This document shows positions 12,291 to 23,560 of a stretch of 64,000 bases of DNA, in pieces; within the stretch, counting starts at the first letter, position 1, and each line of letters opens with the position of its first letter. Location: assembly GCA_036897525.1 (NCBI GenBank), contig JAYMTJ010000008.1, positions 124,001 through 188,000 on the forward strand, read 5' to 3'. The notes beneath the pieces are model-generated. The model worked only from the letters and a program-made list of their open reading frames with translations, searched no databases and was not told the DNA's origin. Source of the stretch: Pelargonium x hortorum (Eukaryota; Streptophyta; Magnoliopsida; Geraniales; Geraniaceae). A program made the translations under genes and the position numbers.

Positions 12291-15200
12291 AGATAAGAAG
12301 AAAAGAAAAGATTAAAAGAAAGAGTCAGTCAATTTGTAGCATGAAAAGATAGGAATAGACCGCTTATTTTATTTTAAACCAAGGTAAATCTAGACCCGCC
12401 TTGCTTCTAGTTTCTGTAGTCGTATTCTTTACTCGCCAAAAGGAGTCCCCTACTAAGACATCCCAGAGCAATTCAAAAAAATTATGAAAACACTCATAAA
12501 ATCTAGTAGTTCCCTCTTTAAGGATCTTAAGCGATTCCTCCGCAGCGTTTAGAATGTAGATATATTACTCAAAATTTTGTACGAAAGGTATGTAATGTAG
12601 GAGGCCCCTAAAAAACGAAATATGTATATTAAGACGGAGGTACAACAAAATTCTCATATTCAATTTTTTGTTCACTCTTTCTTTTGAGGAGAACCCATAC
12701 TAAAGAATTCTCATTAGTATATAAGTTTACAAATTCTAGTTATAGGATGAATAAGGAAGTGTTTTCTATTCAAGACTCTGATACCAGGGCTTTTTAAAAA
12801 GGATTTCTAATTGATACGAAATCAGGATTACTGCAGAAATTCTAACTAGGTAAAAAAAAAGATACACAAGCTTAAGAGACCCCTTACTTAACCTAACTCA
12901 GAAAGAAAAGTACCCGTATCTGCGATACCTACACTTCTTTCCCTAGAAACTCTCTTAAAACTTCTATCGCTTTAAACCGGGGAAAAACCTTCACTTTTAT
13001 TAAGAAACTCCTTAGCATCCTTTTCATTATCCGGAATCTGAAATAGAAAGGCAAACTCTCGAATTCCTAAAGCTAATAATTTGAGTAAATAAAAGGAAAG
13101 TTTTGGGGAAGTTAACAAAGGTAAAGGACAAGGCCCTGAAGTTTAGTTGCTTTTCAGCTTATGAGTTACAAGAAGGCTTTCTTTCCAATAAGACAGTATA
13201 GGTTATAAGAAAGCGAGGGAACGAGCAACCCAACCTTTCACTTTTTACTCCTTACACTCCAACCCTTTTTAGATAGCCCACTTAAGAACAATGGCAACTA
13301 ATTGTTTTTTCACCTATTAAATTCCAAAAATCTTAATAGCTACTAACTTAGTTTAGCAGAACTGAAGTCTCTCTATCCAAATAAGGAAAGCTCATAAGAA
13401 GCAAAGTAATGTAATATGTAATATTGACTTTCTAATTCTAAAAGTCTACTCGTAGGAAAGAAACGACCCCAAAAAGAGATAGTTACCTTTAAACTAGCAA
13501 CAAGCCCTCACTTAACCTTAATAACTAAACCACTGCTGAAGAGGAACCCTAGAACCTGTATTGTATACCGGGGATATATAACATGAAATATAGTAAGAAA
13601 GTTGAAATGTTAAAGAAAATCGGTCTATCTTCCCCAGAGGCAAGGCTAAAGTAACTCTCTAGAATACCCTTTCTTTTCGAGGGTAGTCATAGCTTTAAGT
13701 GATTTCATTTGACTCAATTTAGCTGCGTTTTCTCTTTACTATCTTCGAGACTACCTTGCCTAGAAAAGCCTATACTAAGCCCCCTGTTATTTGAAATAGA
13801 GACCCTTTTCTGTGCATATATACTTGATGAGGAAATTCCAATGATTAAGCTTCTTAGTAGGGTACTATTATGGACTCAGGACATCTTTCAAGATTCAACC
13901 CTAAAGTTCTAGTTTTTATTGAGATTTTTGCATTTGTTTTTCACTATAGATATAATGAAATTAGAGACAGAGTCCATACCCTAATTTCAGATAAAAGAGA
14001 AAGATACAAGAGCGAGAATTTCATAGGTTAAGCTAAAACAGTTAAATACTTAGTTGCTGTAATATTATATATTCTATACAAGAGAGAGCGGGAGAACTGA
14101 GTGAGGAAGGTTAACGTAAGATAATATATAGATAGAGCAGGAATACCTTTTATTTAAAAACCTCGGAAAGTAGCTGCTCTTACTTCATTTTTGGAAGAAA
14201 CTAGAAGTCTTTATAAGCAAAGACTTTCCAGAAAAAACTTAGAAAACAAATCTATATTCATTAAAAAAGAGAAGGAAACCCATTCTATTTAATGCTGCCC
14301 TTTGTACTTTCAACAAGGCAATAAATACTATACTAATTTCTCAGTTCTTAACTCAGTATTATGTTAGAAAAGGACTTAAGAGCTACCTCTTAACGGTGGA
14401 TATGAAACCTTACGTTGAGATATATCCACAGAATAAAGAAAAAAAGCTCTATAACAAAAGGACTCTTCTTTTCGTTTAGTGTAATCTGGAAAATCTCGGG
14501 TAGGAACATGTACAACCTCGTTAAATAGAATACAGATAAATAGAAGCCTTTCCTCGACTTGCTTTATACGAACAAATTAGTAAAATACTTGGAATGGGGC
14601 AGTTAAGAGACTCCTAGGGATTACTAAGAATAGAATATCCCTTATAAAAAGACTACAAATAATGCAAATTTTTAGACTATCACACAAGGTTCTTCTATCT
14701 CCTATCATACTAGATTATTTGCTTAATCCTTCACACAGGATAACACGTAGCACTTTTTTACAAGCTCTCATAAAAGGAATACCCTAAACTTAGTATTAAA
14801 TCCTTCCTAGAATCTAGCTATATTACTTCTTTCTGAATTGGCAGCTTTCCTTGAGAATTAGTATTAGTATAGGCTCCGTGGAGAAGTCAGTCTGCTGACT
14901 GTGAAGTGCCAGTAGATTTATATAATATTGAATTAAGCGTCAAAGGCTGGGTCACTTATAAGTACTTTCTAGACCTCCTTTATAGTTGATTAGGCCAGAG
15001 AATTCTTTTTTCAAGTCTAAGAAGGTTTCTAAATTAAAGTGATGCACTTTTCTGATACTAAAAACTCAATAAATTAAAAGATTCTGGGAAAGGAAGGACC
15101 GTTTTACAAATATATATGTAAGGTTCCTACTCGTGGTTAAAAGCTAAAGTACACGGAATAACGTCGCTTTCTAAACTAAGTTGCTTAGTACTTCTTTTCT

Positions 15201-17675
15201 GGATGGATATTGACTCTCTAACTTTAATAAGCGAGACCCCTACAATGAATAAACTAAAAGCTTTCCTTAAAGGACTTCCTCATTCGGGAGATTGCCCCAA
15301 GTACAGGTTTTTACCTCACCTATCGAAGCTCGTATCTAGAGGCATTTAATAAGGCTGACTTGTCTTGAGAAGGGAAAAGAACCATTTCACACGATGACGT
15401 AACATTAACCAGAGCTCTAATAAAGGAGGCCCACGAAGCTTAAATCCTTGAGTTTTGACCATATTGAATTGAGTCTTAATATCAGGAAGAGCTTCTCTTT
15501 TGACTAGGGTTACTAACGATGAAACAATTCGAACACGCTTTCTTGGTCAATGAAACCAACACTAGATCCTAGCCCTTTTAGATAGGTAGACTTTGACAAA
15601 GACCATTCAACAAAGAGAGAAAAAGCCAAGCGCCCCACCGCGTTATTACATGTATCGTCAGCCTAGACCTATATAGTAAGATTTGGCTCTTCCCTTCAAA
15701 AGAGACTCTGAGTCTTTTCTATTCTATATAGGATAAAACTTGATCTGTTTGTTTACACTAAACAATAGCAGTGGAAATCCCAATGAATGCTCCAGGAAGT
15801 AGTTACTTTTCATAGAACTCTTGTGAGTTTTTTACTTTGGTCCATCTTGAAATCTCTGTGCCTCTAAAAGGAGCCCTTCAGCTTCCTTTACAAAAGAGGA
15901 GTGCTTGGGTTGGTAAGGTTGGACACTTTATATAGTAGGTTTCTAAATGCTGAATTAAAAGGCATCCTACTAGGAGAACTATTGACGTGCATAGATAAAG
16001 TTCTTTTACCCAACTGTAGCACAGCGAGGAAATCCTTAATAGTACTGTAGATAAGTTAACCTTAGACTATGACAGCCATCTACTTCTTACCGGTTTTCAT
16101 ACCCTTATAGCTAGAACTTCCATCCTAGTTATAACCCTCTGCAGCCCCGCTTTGTTACGCTTCATACCTTCCTTTTTTAGGAGTCTTACGAGCTTGACCT
16201 TCTTTCTTAAACTCTCTTTTGGTTAAATGAAAGAACAAACACAAATCTCTGGGTTTAGGAACTCTTCCGCTTTTAGAGATACCTAACAATTCCAATTCCA
16301 ACTACATAGGCTAGCTTTAGCTAGGAAACCTTCCTTCTGATTCTATACGATAGCTAAGGAAAATACCTATACTATCTAAAAGATTGGGGCGTATACTAAA
16401 GTAACAGGTTCCTCATAGCACTTCTAAAAGACTAAGAAAGATAAGAAATAGGAAAACACACCAGCTTCAGACTTCCCTTGTACTTCTTTGTAGTATTGCT
16501 CCTCTTTAAGGTGTCTGTCTTATAACCTGTCTTGTTCTAGGAGATCTTACCTTTTTTCTTATTCCAAGAATTATTCTCAACACTCCACCAATCAATGCAG
16601 AGCTCTCTTTTCTGGGGAAAGACTAGGGGAGATATAGTCCTTATGCCCTTGCCTCTTAGAATTTTGTCAATACCTTAATTTATCCGGACATAACTACTCA
16701 TTAAATTCATTTTCCTTCGAAGTCTTGTAAACAAACAAATGAGGTTTAGCTAGTGCCATTTTCCAGGAAACAGTTGCACAAACTTTCATAGTGAAAAGCA
16801 TTTCCGTTTGATTTGAGTAAACAAAAATTCTATAAATTAGAGGTATTTCACTAATATCTAAAACCATGACATCGAAAGTTGGTAAGGAAAGGATTTTAGT
16901 AGTTTTTCTGGAGACAGTGTTTTACCCATAAATGAAATCCTTTTTTTCTCTATACGAAGCTTACTATATTCCTGCAACCTCTTGCTCTTGTACAAATGAA
17001 TGATATGGATCCGATAGTATGTATTTTGACGCCTTAACACCTACAAATAAATAAGTTTCATGAAATCACTTATATAGAAAGATTAAAGCCTCTAGCTAGA
17101 AAAGGGTTTTCTATTTTTCATTTTACAAGGATACCAAAGTGCAAGTCAGTACTTTTTTATATGGGTGGGCTTAACTCTTTTCAAAGATATAGCGAGTTTG
17201 AAGGTCCTTGAAGTTGCATTTCTCTTTTTTCCTTTTGGAAGTATAAGATGAGGTTACTTTTTAATAATAATTAAGTAAATTCTTTAGGTCTTGTATTTTA
17301 CTTTGTCTCATGTGGTGCGCACTCAAAATGAGTAGGAAATTTGGAATATATAAAATAGAATATCTCGTCTTCTAGTATTTGGTGGGTATGATCTAAAAGG
17401 GACCCCTACTTAAAGCAGGAGTTTGATTGCTCTTGTTGGGATAAGCATTTAAGTAGAGTTTTTTGTAATGAACTAATAAAAAGACTTTTCTTTGTCTTCT
17501 TTGTCTAATGACTTTTGCTTTGTAAAGTTCTATATTCTTCTACAGCGTATTCTCTGTCCCGATCAAAACAAGACTTTCATTCGTAGCAAATGTAAATGTA
17601 TCTTAATCCAGATAGAAATACTTACAAGTTTCCTGGAGAGGTCTACATCCCTATAACCAAAAACTTTTATTTATT
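12291..17675. other. gene-free AT-rich stretch
   Basis: No gene, RNA or clear repeat was recognised. Frames at 13709-13912 and 16858-17040 (60-67 codons) have no family motif. Short palindromes of the GGANTCC type are scattered through it. Confidence 0.55.
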
Positions 17676-17748
17676 AACTACTTTTACTAGTTGGTAGAGC
17701 ACTAGTTTCTAGTAGGAGCGTGCAGGGGTTCGAATGGACTTACTACTG
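17676..17748 (+). pseudogene. decayed tRNA-like sequence
   Basis: A D-arm word GGTAGAGC (17693-17700) is followed after exactly 26 bases by the T-loop word GGTTCGAAT (17727-17735). This is the spacing of a normal tRNA with a five-base variable loop. The middle contains a perfect ACTAG-TTT-CTAGT hairpin, but the normal five-pair anticodon stem has two mismatches, the T stem is mostly unpaired and there is no acceptor stem. If read as a tRNA, the anticodon position would be CTA. It is best seen as the ghost of an old tRNA copy; parent not identified. Confidence 0.35.
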
Positions 17749-20102
17749 GAGAGGGGTCTTTGTACTACCCGGCTCTGTAGCTGTCTTGCTCTTTGTAATA
17801 CCTATACCTTTCTTAGTTGTAATCCTCCTCTTGAGTTCCTCCTTGTGATCGAAAAACTGGAAGAAAATAGGATACCGGGGAATCCCGAGGGGTGGAATGA
17901 ATAACTAGGGACCCCTATCTCGAAAAGGGATAAAGTGCCAAACAAAATCTTTTAGCACTTCTCTATCTTCGGTATTAAAAAGAGAGAATCCTTTTGAGAC
18001 AGAAACTCCGGTTATAAGGTGTGTGTTTAAAAACTTTTGAAATTGTCTATTCATTAAACCTTTTTAACGTAAATCCTAAGGATTTCCTCTTGCTCTAAGC
18101 GGGGTTTGTGACTAATGATTAGAGATTCTTTTCCCATAAATTTATAAAATACGAAAAAAACTAGACCTAAAGAAATGAGACCTTTTACTCTGACTCTTGT
18201 AATACAGAAGAATATTTAGTGGCACGATACGCTCGGAGGCATCTCTTAGCTCCTAAATTAGAAAGGAAAGGACACACTAGTCGATTCTATTTGTTTTTGA
18301 GAGTTCCTGAGTAGGGGCGGCTAACTAAAGGAGGTGTTTTAGCAAGGAAAGGTACGAAGTCCAAAGCGAGTATTCCAGTATTCAGGGCTTCTGTTATTTA
18401 TAAATTCTCCTTTATTTACATACAATAAAGAAAAGAGTTGCCAGAGCGAGAACGCTATTAAGCAGCGTGTCCCTGTTGCAGGAAGTAATTCTTTTAGATC
18501 GGATCCCTTAAAAAAATTTCTCAGAGCTTTATATGTATTTGATGTACCTCCATTATCTTACAAACGAAAGAAAAAAAAAGCTAAGGCAAGTTTATCTTGT
18601 GAATAGAATAGAATAGGGGAAGTCTAAGTAGTAATTGAATTGTATTAGTTGTATAGAGGTAGAGGAATTGAAATGTAAAGAGTCTAGCTACATACAGATA
18701 AGAAGTATCGAATAGAGTATAATACGAGTACTATAACTAAAGAATACATTAACTACAATACGCTAACTACTATGACTATATAGAATGATAATAATCATAG
18801 AATAAGTACAATAAGGTAATGGTATATTACAGTAGCAGCTAACAATACAATAGCTACAGAGAACTAACTCTTAAAATCCTAAATAGCAGGGAAAGACGCA
18901 AGGGATAGACTTTCCTTTTGGGGTTCTAGTTACACAAGAGACAAGCTCTAGCCTTAACAACTATTGGAATTACCTCCTTCTCCTTATCCTTAAGCGAAGA
19001 ACAAAAGCAAAAGAAGGATTCTCTTGACTCATCTATCTTAAACAATCTATTTAGACTTCATTTAGCAGCACTAGCGCCATCAGAAATAATAGGTTCCAGA
19101 TAAAAGATAGGATTTATTGTCTTACTTTATTTGCCTGCTATTCATAGACAGAGAAGGTGGATTATAATATCAGTCAGTATTCCTCAAGAAATTGTTATAG
19201 CTACACAGACAAAGTACATCTATTAGAAATTACTAGGACTGTACTCTCAAATAGACAAGAATCTCAAAACACTAATACAATAGAATTTATAGAGTTCCTT
19301 CTTAGTCAATAAGATAGAGCTTGAGTTTCCTAACTTAAGGTTTTGTTCTTGGCTTTGTATTGACGGTAAAGTAAAGGAGTCTTCCAATGCTTATGATAGT
19401 AAGGAGTTCCAGATTGTATTCATGTTTTTCTTGGCTTTGAGAGTATCTTTCTTTTGAGAGGACTGTCCAACTCTTTGCTGTCGAGGGTAGGATGCGGACT
19501 TGATAGCCAACCAATGAAGCTAAGGAAGCGGATGAAGTTTAATACATAAGCATAGAGAATCCTTTTGTTTTGTTGTTTGTAGCTTAATGTCTTTACTTTA
19601 ATGGAAACAGATTCTTGAGCTTATCTGCGAGATTCCCGTATTCCTTGATGAGGAATCTTGCTTGTATGCTGGGTTCTGAACGAAGATAGATAAGTTCCTT
19701 AAAGCCCGCCAAAAGTGAGAGACATGTCAATTCCTGTGCTTTATAGATAGCCAAGCAAATCAAATTGAATCCTGCTGAGAATATTCTTTAATTCATTTTT
19801 TACAAGGTGAAATGAATGTATTCCTGGTTTGTAAAGGAGGGCGAGTTTCTTTTATCTTGTGCTGCTAGAGATTGATTTCCTATTGTTGCCTTGAGCATTT
19901 GTTTAGATCTTTGTTTGTAGTGTAATTTGAGCGGTAAGCTTATGTTTTATTCAAGGAGTATTTAAATAAGTTTGGGATATAGTGTCTATAAAAAAGTCTT
20001 TCGGCACGCTCGAAAAAAAAGGCCGCTAAAAAGTATAAGAATTCTCGAGTAGTTGCAGTCATATCTTATTAATTCCTAAGCCCATAAAACTTAAGGCCGG
20101 GT
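17749..20102. other. gene-free stretch before trnM
   Basis: No gene was recognised. A (GAATA) run lies at about 18600-18616, and a TA/ACTA-rich patch at 18.61-18.86 kb resembles the AT-rich flank of the mosaic repeat. The word CTTTGCTGTCGAGG (near 19475) recurs near 35.58 kb. Confidence 0.5.
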
Positions 20103-20175
20103 TACCTACTCTTGGATTTGAACCAAGGGCTACCGCCGTATGAAAGCGAGACTCTAACCGCTGAGTTAAGTAGGT
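20103..20175 (-). tRNA. trnM: tRNA-Met(CAU), elongator, chloroplast-derived type
   Basis: Reads the AUG codon during elongation in mitochondrial translation. On the minus strand the 73-nt sequence folds into a full cloverleaf: acceptor ACCTACT/AGTAGGT with discriminator A, D stem ACTC/GAGT, anticodon stem TCGCT/GGCGG (wobble pairs at both ends), loop TTCATAC with anticodon CAT, five-base variable loop, and T stem CTTGG/CCAAG around TTCAAAT. The acceptor, D and T stems pair perfectly. It closely matches the plastid trnM-CAU known to have been captured by seed-plant mitochondria. The plastid form as I recall it has ATTGG/CCAAT in the T stem, so the outer pair here would be a compensated change, a sign that the gene is or recently was under selection. 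No CCA is encoded, as expected. Nothing else lies within 2 kb on the same strand. A recent plastid insertion is unlikely, because no plastid flanking sequence is seen. Confidence 0.93.
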
Positions 20176-22150
20176 CAAAACAATTAAGAAACGCAGAGCA
20201 ATAGCCTACTTAAATTATTTTAGCAACCTTGTATTCTCTTATTAATTAATATATGTTCCTATAGGGACAGAATTTTTCATGTTTTTGTTCAACTAGAGAT
20301 ATTCAATATAGGTCTTTTTCAGGGACTTTTTTAAGTAAGGGGCTTAGCCCGAGCTATTTAACCTTTTACTAGTATCCACTGCAGCTGTCTAGTTTTAATG
20401 TTAAATTAAAGAGACTTTTTTTCATACTAATTCGAAGAGCTTACTCTTTTCAAAGCTAATGAGTATACCCGTAGACACTAACAAGCAAAACCATAGACGG
20501 GGCCCTATATAGAATATACAAAGGAATACGCGGATAAATTGAAAAGTTTACACATGCGTTAACTCAAAGCGGATCCTTGGTTATAACTGATTTTGGAGTA
20601 ATATATTCTGTTTTAGAAATACTGATTGATACGATACAACTTTGAAAAAACCTACTGTCAAATTTAGGGCATAGAGTAGAATGTAGCTATACTATAGCGG
20701 GTTCCCCTGTTGTTAGTAGAAGTCCATCACTATTATATGTATATGGGAGGACTCCTTAAGGACAAGAGGTGGTCTAAATGAAAAGGAAGGCTAAAGTAAG
20801 ATACTAGGACAATTTACAAGGAGGCTCAAGTTCATTTTATAGTATGACTTTAATTATTCCTGTTTAAAAAACCCCGAGAGCTCTCTGTTCTAATTATTTG
20901 TATTCGCCAGTATTCTTAAAAATACCAAGGCACCACTACTTGATACTTACGCAAAATCATGAGGGGAACCCACTTAGATTGTAAAGAAAGTCTTTAATTG
21001 CACAAGAGTGAATTTTTTTGTAATAAGATAAGGTGTTCATCCCTCAAAAGAATACCTTTTTATTTCACTGAGGTATAGTTAGTCCTTGGTTTAGCCAATA
21101 AAAGAGCAAAGTGTCACACTTACTTTTCTTTTGGTAGTCTAAAGTTTTAGTTTTAGAAATTATGTCAAAAAATTATGTAAGTTCTGTGTGGGGTAGAAAC
21201 TCTTGTCAAAGGGCCTCCTGCAAAACAGGATGTGTATAACTATAAAGCAAGTAACAAGTAATTACAAATTACTCAAGTGGATGGATTTCAAAGTCAATTC
21301 TTTACAAAATTGAGTATATAAATTCCCATAATTTAGATATTAGCCCGCTCAGGAAATGCATATAATTTGAATCATAAGTTCGGGATTGCCCATATTTAAA
21401 CTTGCTTACTCCTCAACCGAGTAATTTAAAGTCTTTTTTGATAAAAAATCTAAGATGTAAGTTTTCTCGTTCACTAACCCAGCACTCTTCCTAAGAGAAA
21501 TCCCTGTCCTACTAGAGCGAAAATTTCGCATTTACTAAATTTTTTGTAGTTTTATATAACCAAGAGCCCTTACCCTTATGGTAACTTCTTTCTTTCTAGC
21601 CAAGAAAAGGAGTCTTTAGGGAGTTACAAGTTTTACTAAAGTTTAGTCTTTCTTGTTCAAGTCTTAGATCCTGTCTGTTCTAATAGCTACTTTGCAGTGT
21701 TAGAAAATAGGATTTATTTTGTAAGTTCGCTAGAGTTGAGAGAGGCGTTGGCCCTAGATTTACAAGGGTATCCCTTAGGAAGACTCCTTTACAGTATCCT
21801 TTTTTATAGTTGGTTCGGGTGGTCATTTTTTTTAGAGGACTCTCCTTTTTTATTCTATACCGTAAAATCTAGGCTAAACGTTCACTATCCTGGTATTAGG
21901 ACTTTAAGTTGAGATCAAGTAGGGAAATCCTCCTCCCGAGGCCTTTAATTATTACGAATAATTACAGGAATCCTGTTAAAGTTGGATATTAAAAGAATTT
22001 TTCAAGACTTCCTCTATCAGGAGAGTACTCTATTCCCAAAGTTTACAGTGTCTAAAATAACTTAAATAGAGCGCTCAAAAAGAAAATTGACAAGGGAATC
22101 CCTTATTACGTAGTAATAAAGAAGTTGCAAATGTACCTAGCATAGAATAA
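20176..22150. other. gene-free spacer between trnM and nad2
   Basis: No gene was recognised. A 71-codon frame at 21697-21912 has a hydrophobic product but no family match. Several near-palindromes of the GGANTCC type occur, for example AAGGGAATCCCTT at 22092-22104. Confidence 0.5.
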
Positions 22151-22154
22151 AGTC

Positions 22155-22240
22155 CTGGAGGAATGGCAGAAAGAGCGCAGTAGAGCAGAGTCCATTTCAA
22201 CGGAAATGTCATAGGTTCTAGTCCGCTTAGCGAAAAGATT
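22155..22240 (+). pseudogene. possible tRNA-like ghost
   Basis: A D-arm-like word GTAGAGC lies near 22180, followed after 27 bases by the T-loop-like GGTTCTAGTCC. The middle contains CATTTCAACGG, which would place TTC near the anticodon. Stems are mostly broken and no acceptor stem is visible. The resemblance is weak. Confidence 0.2.
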
Positions 22241-22689
22241 TAAGAAAAGACTTTGTAAAGGAAACTTCTCGAGTTGCTCAACTATAGATGATACTAAAAA
22301 ACTTGCGAATCAAAATGAATGAGTGCGCAGTTAGGGGGATAACTTTTGTATTCTTGTGTAACCAAAACTACTTCGAAAAAAGTAAGCCTTAAAAAAAGGA
22401 GCTCTTAAAGTTCCATATGTATAGTATTACGTAATGAATTGACTAGTTTTTTTACACTCGAAAGCTCTAGAAAGTTTTCCTACTTTTTTTTGTATCAACT
22501 TACTCTGTTTATCATGGAAGTCTGTTCTCTTGGTCTTGGCTAGCACTTTTTTGCTAGTCTTAGCAAAGAATACGAATAGTCGAAATACAAAAAGATAGAG
22601 TAGAGAAAGTACAAAACCTATTACGTAAGTAACTCAGTGCTACAGATGTACTACACAAAGTGACAATAAAACACATAAAAAAACTAATC
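22241..22689 (+). other. upstream region of nad2
   Basis: Non-coding leader region. An ACGTAAGTAA sequence at about 22623-22632 shares the CRTA core of dicot mitochondrial promoters but not the full nonamer. A frame extending nad2 upstream in phase to an ATG at 22660 would add MTIKHIKKLI. Some plants have a similar short extension before the MFNL start. Confidence 0.35.
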
Positions 22690-23234
22690 ATGTTTAACCT
22701 TTTCTTAGCAGTCTTTCCTGAAATCTTTCTCATTAATGCTACCTTCATCTTACTCGTTCATGGAGTTGTCTTTAGTACCTCAAAGAAACTGAATTATCCG
22801 CCTTTAGTTACTAATGTAGCTTGGTTGGGCTTACTGAGCATTCTAGTTAGTTTGCTTCTGCTGTCGTCTGGTGCACCCCTTCTAACTGTGGGTCACTTCT
22901 TCTGGAATTCTTTCTTTCGTAGGGACAACTTGACTTATTTCTGTCAAATCCTTCTCTTGTTGAGCGCAGCGGGTACGATTTCTATCTGTTTTGCTTTCTT
23001 CAAAGAGGAGAGATTTGATGCCTTTGAATTCATTGTCTTAATTCTACTCTCGACTTGCAGTATGCTCTTTATGATTTCAGCTTATGATTTCATTTCTATG
23101 TATTTGGCTATTGAGCTTCAAAGTTTATGCTTTTATGTGATGGCAGCCTCAAAACGAAAGTCAGAATTTTCCACAGAAGCTGGCTTGAAATATTTGATCT
23201 TAGGTGCATTCTCTTCCGGAATCTTATTGTTTGG
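22690..23234 (+). CDS. nad2: NADH dehydrogenase subunit 2, exons 1 and 2 joined (5' part)
   Basis: Encodes the N-terminal part of NAD2, a proton-pumping membrane subunit of respiratory complex I in the inner mitochondrial membrane. About 181 of the usual ~490 residues are here, starting MFNLFLAVFPEIFLINATFI. Hydrophobic segments lie at about residues 3-29, 43-60, 83-104 and 113-153. The strongly conserved run FEFIVLILLSTCSMLFMISA (113-132) is followed by IELQSLCFYV, with the membrane Glu at 142, then SEFSTEAGLKYLILGAFSSG (158-177). In most angiosperms a cis-spliced group II intron interrupts the gene after about codon 51-52 (near 22842); here the frame runs straight through, so that intron is absent. 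Exon 2 ends inside codon 182 at 23234, and the rest (exons 3-5) must come by trans-splicing from elsewhere. The protein is more diverged than usual (for example VTNVAWLGLLSILVSLLLLSSG), while core residues are kept. An upstream in-frame ATG at 22660 is an alternative start. A non-functional copy is possible but the intact frame argues against it. Confidence 0.93.
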
Positions 23235-23560
23235 GTACGACTGGCAAACTGCAAAATAAAGGGCTTCTATAAGCACCTTAATTCCGAAGGTGTAACTTAG
23301 TCAACAAGTAAAGGTCTTGAGAACACAAGCTAAAGGAAGGACTCTGTTGGTTCACCAAATACCAATACAGCGTCAACGTCTTTTCCAAGTCTGAAGGGAT
23401 ACATTACCTACTTTGACTCCTACCGGAATTTTCTTTTTGCAGCCCAGTCAGGAATGACCATTAGTGGAAGACTTTTGGTTAGAGAGGTTCCTTTTAAGAC
23501 ATTCTTATATGTTCACAGGGGCTAGAAGGACTTAGGGCTTTATTTAGTTTACCTACTCGC
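23235..23560 (+). other. 5' half of trans-spliced group II intron (nad2i542 type)
   Basis: Immediately after exon 2 the sequence reads GTACGACTGGC, close to the group II 5' consensus GTGYG with A in place of G at position 3. Downstream there is a perfect hairpin CACCTT/AAGGTG (23274-23279 with 23287-23292, 7-base loop), as expected of domain I. The nad2 reading frame hits a stop within 25 bases, confirming that coding ends here. In seed plants this intron is split, and its 3' half precedes exon 3 at another locus. Neither exon 3 nor a domain V hairpin was seen in this window, so the split state is kept. The right-hand end is not defined; it is placed where structured, GC-richer text fades. 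Confidence 0.7.

Noticed and set aside
22620-22635. Mitochondrial promoter upstream of nad2
   Set aside because: Only the CRTA core plus AAG is present, not the full nonamer. Such short matches are frequent by chance.
22660-22689. Upstream ATG as the nad2 start
   Set aside because: It is in frame, and some plants have a short extension, but the ten added residues show no conservation with those I know. The MFNL start fits the family best.
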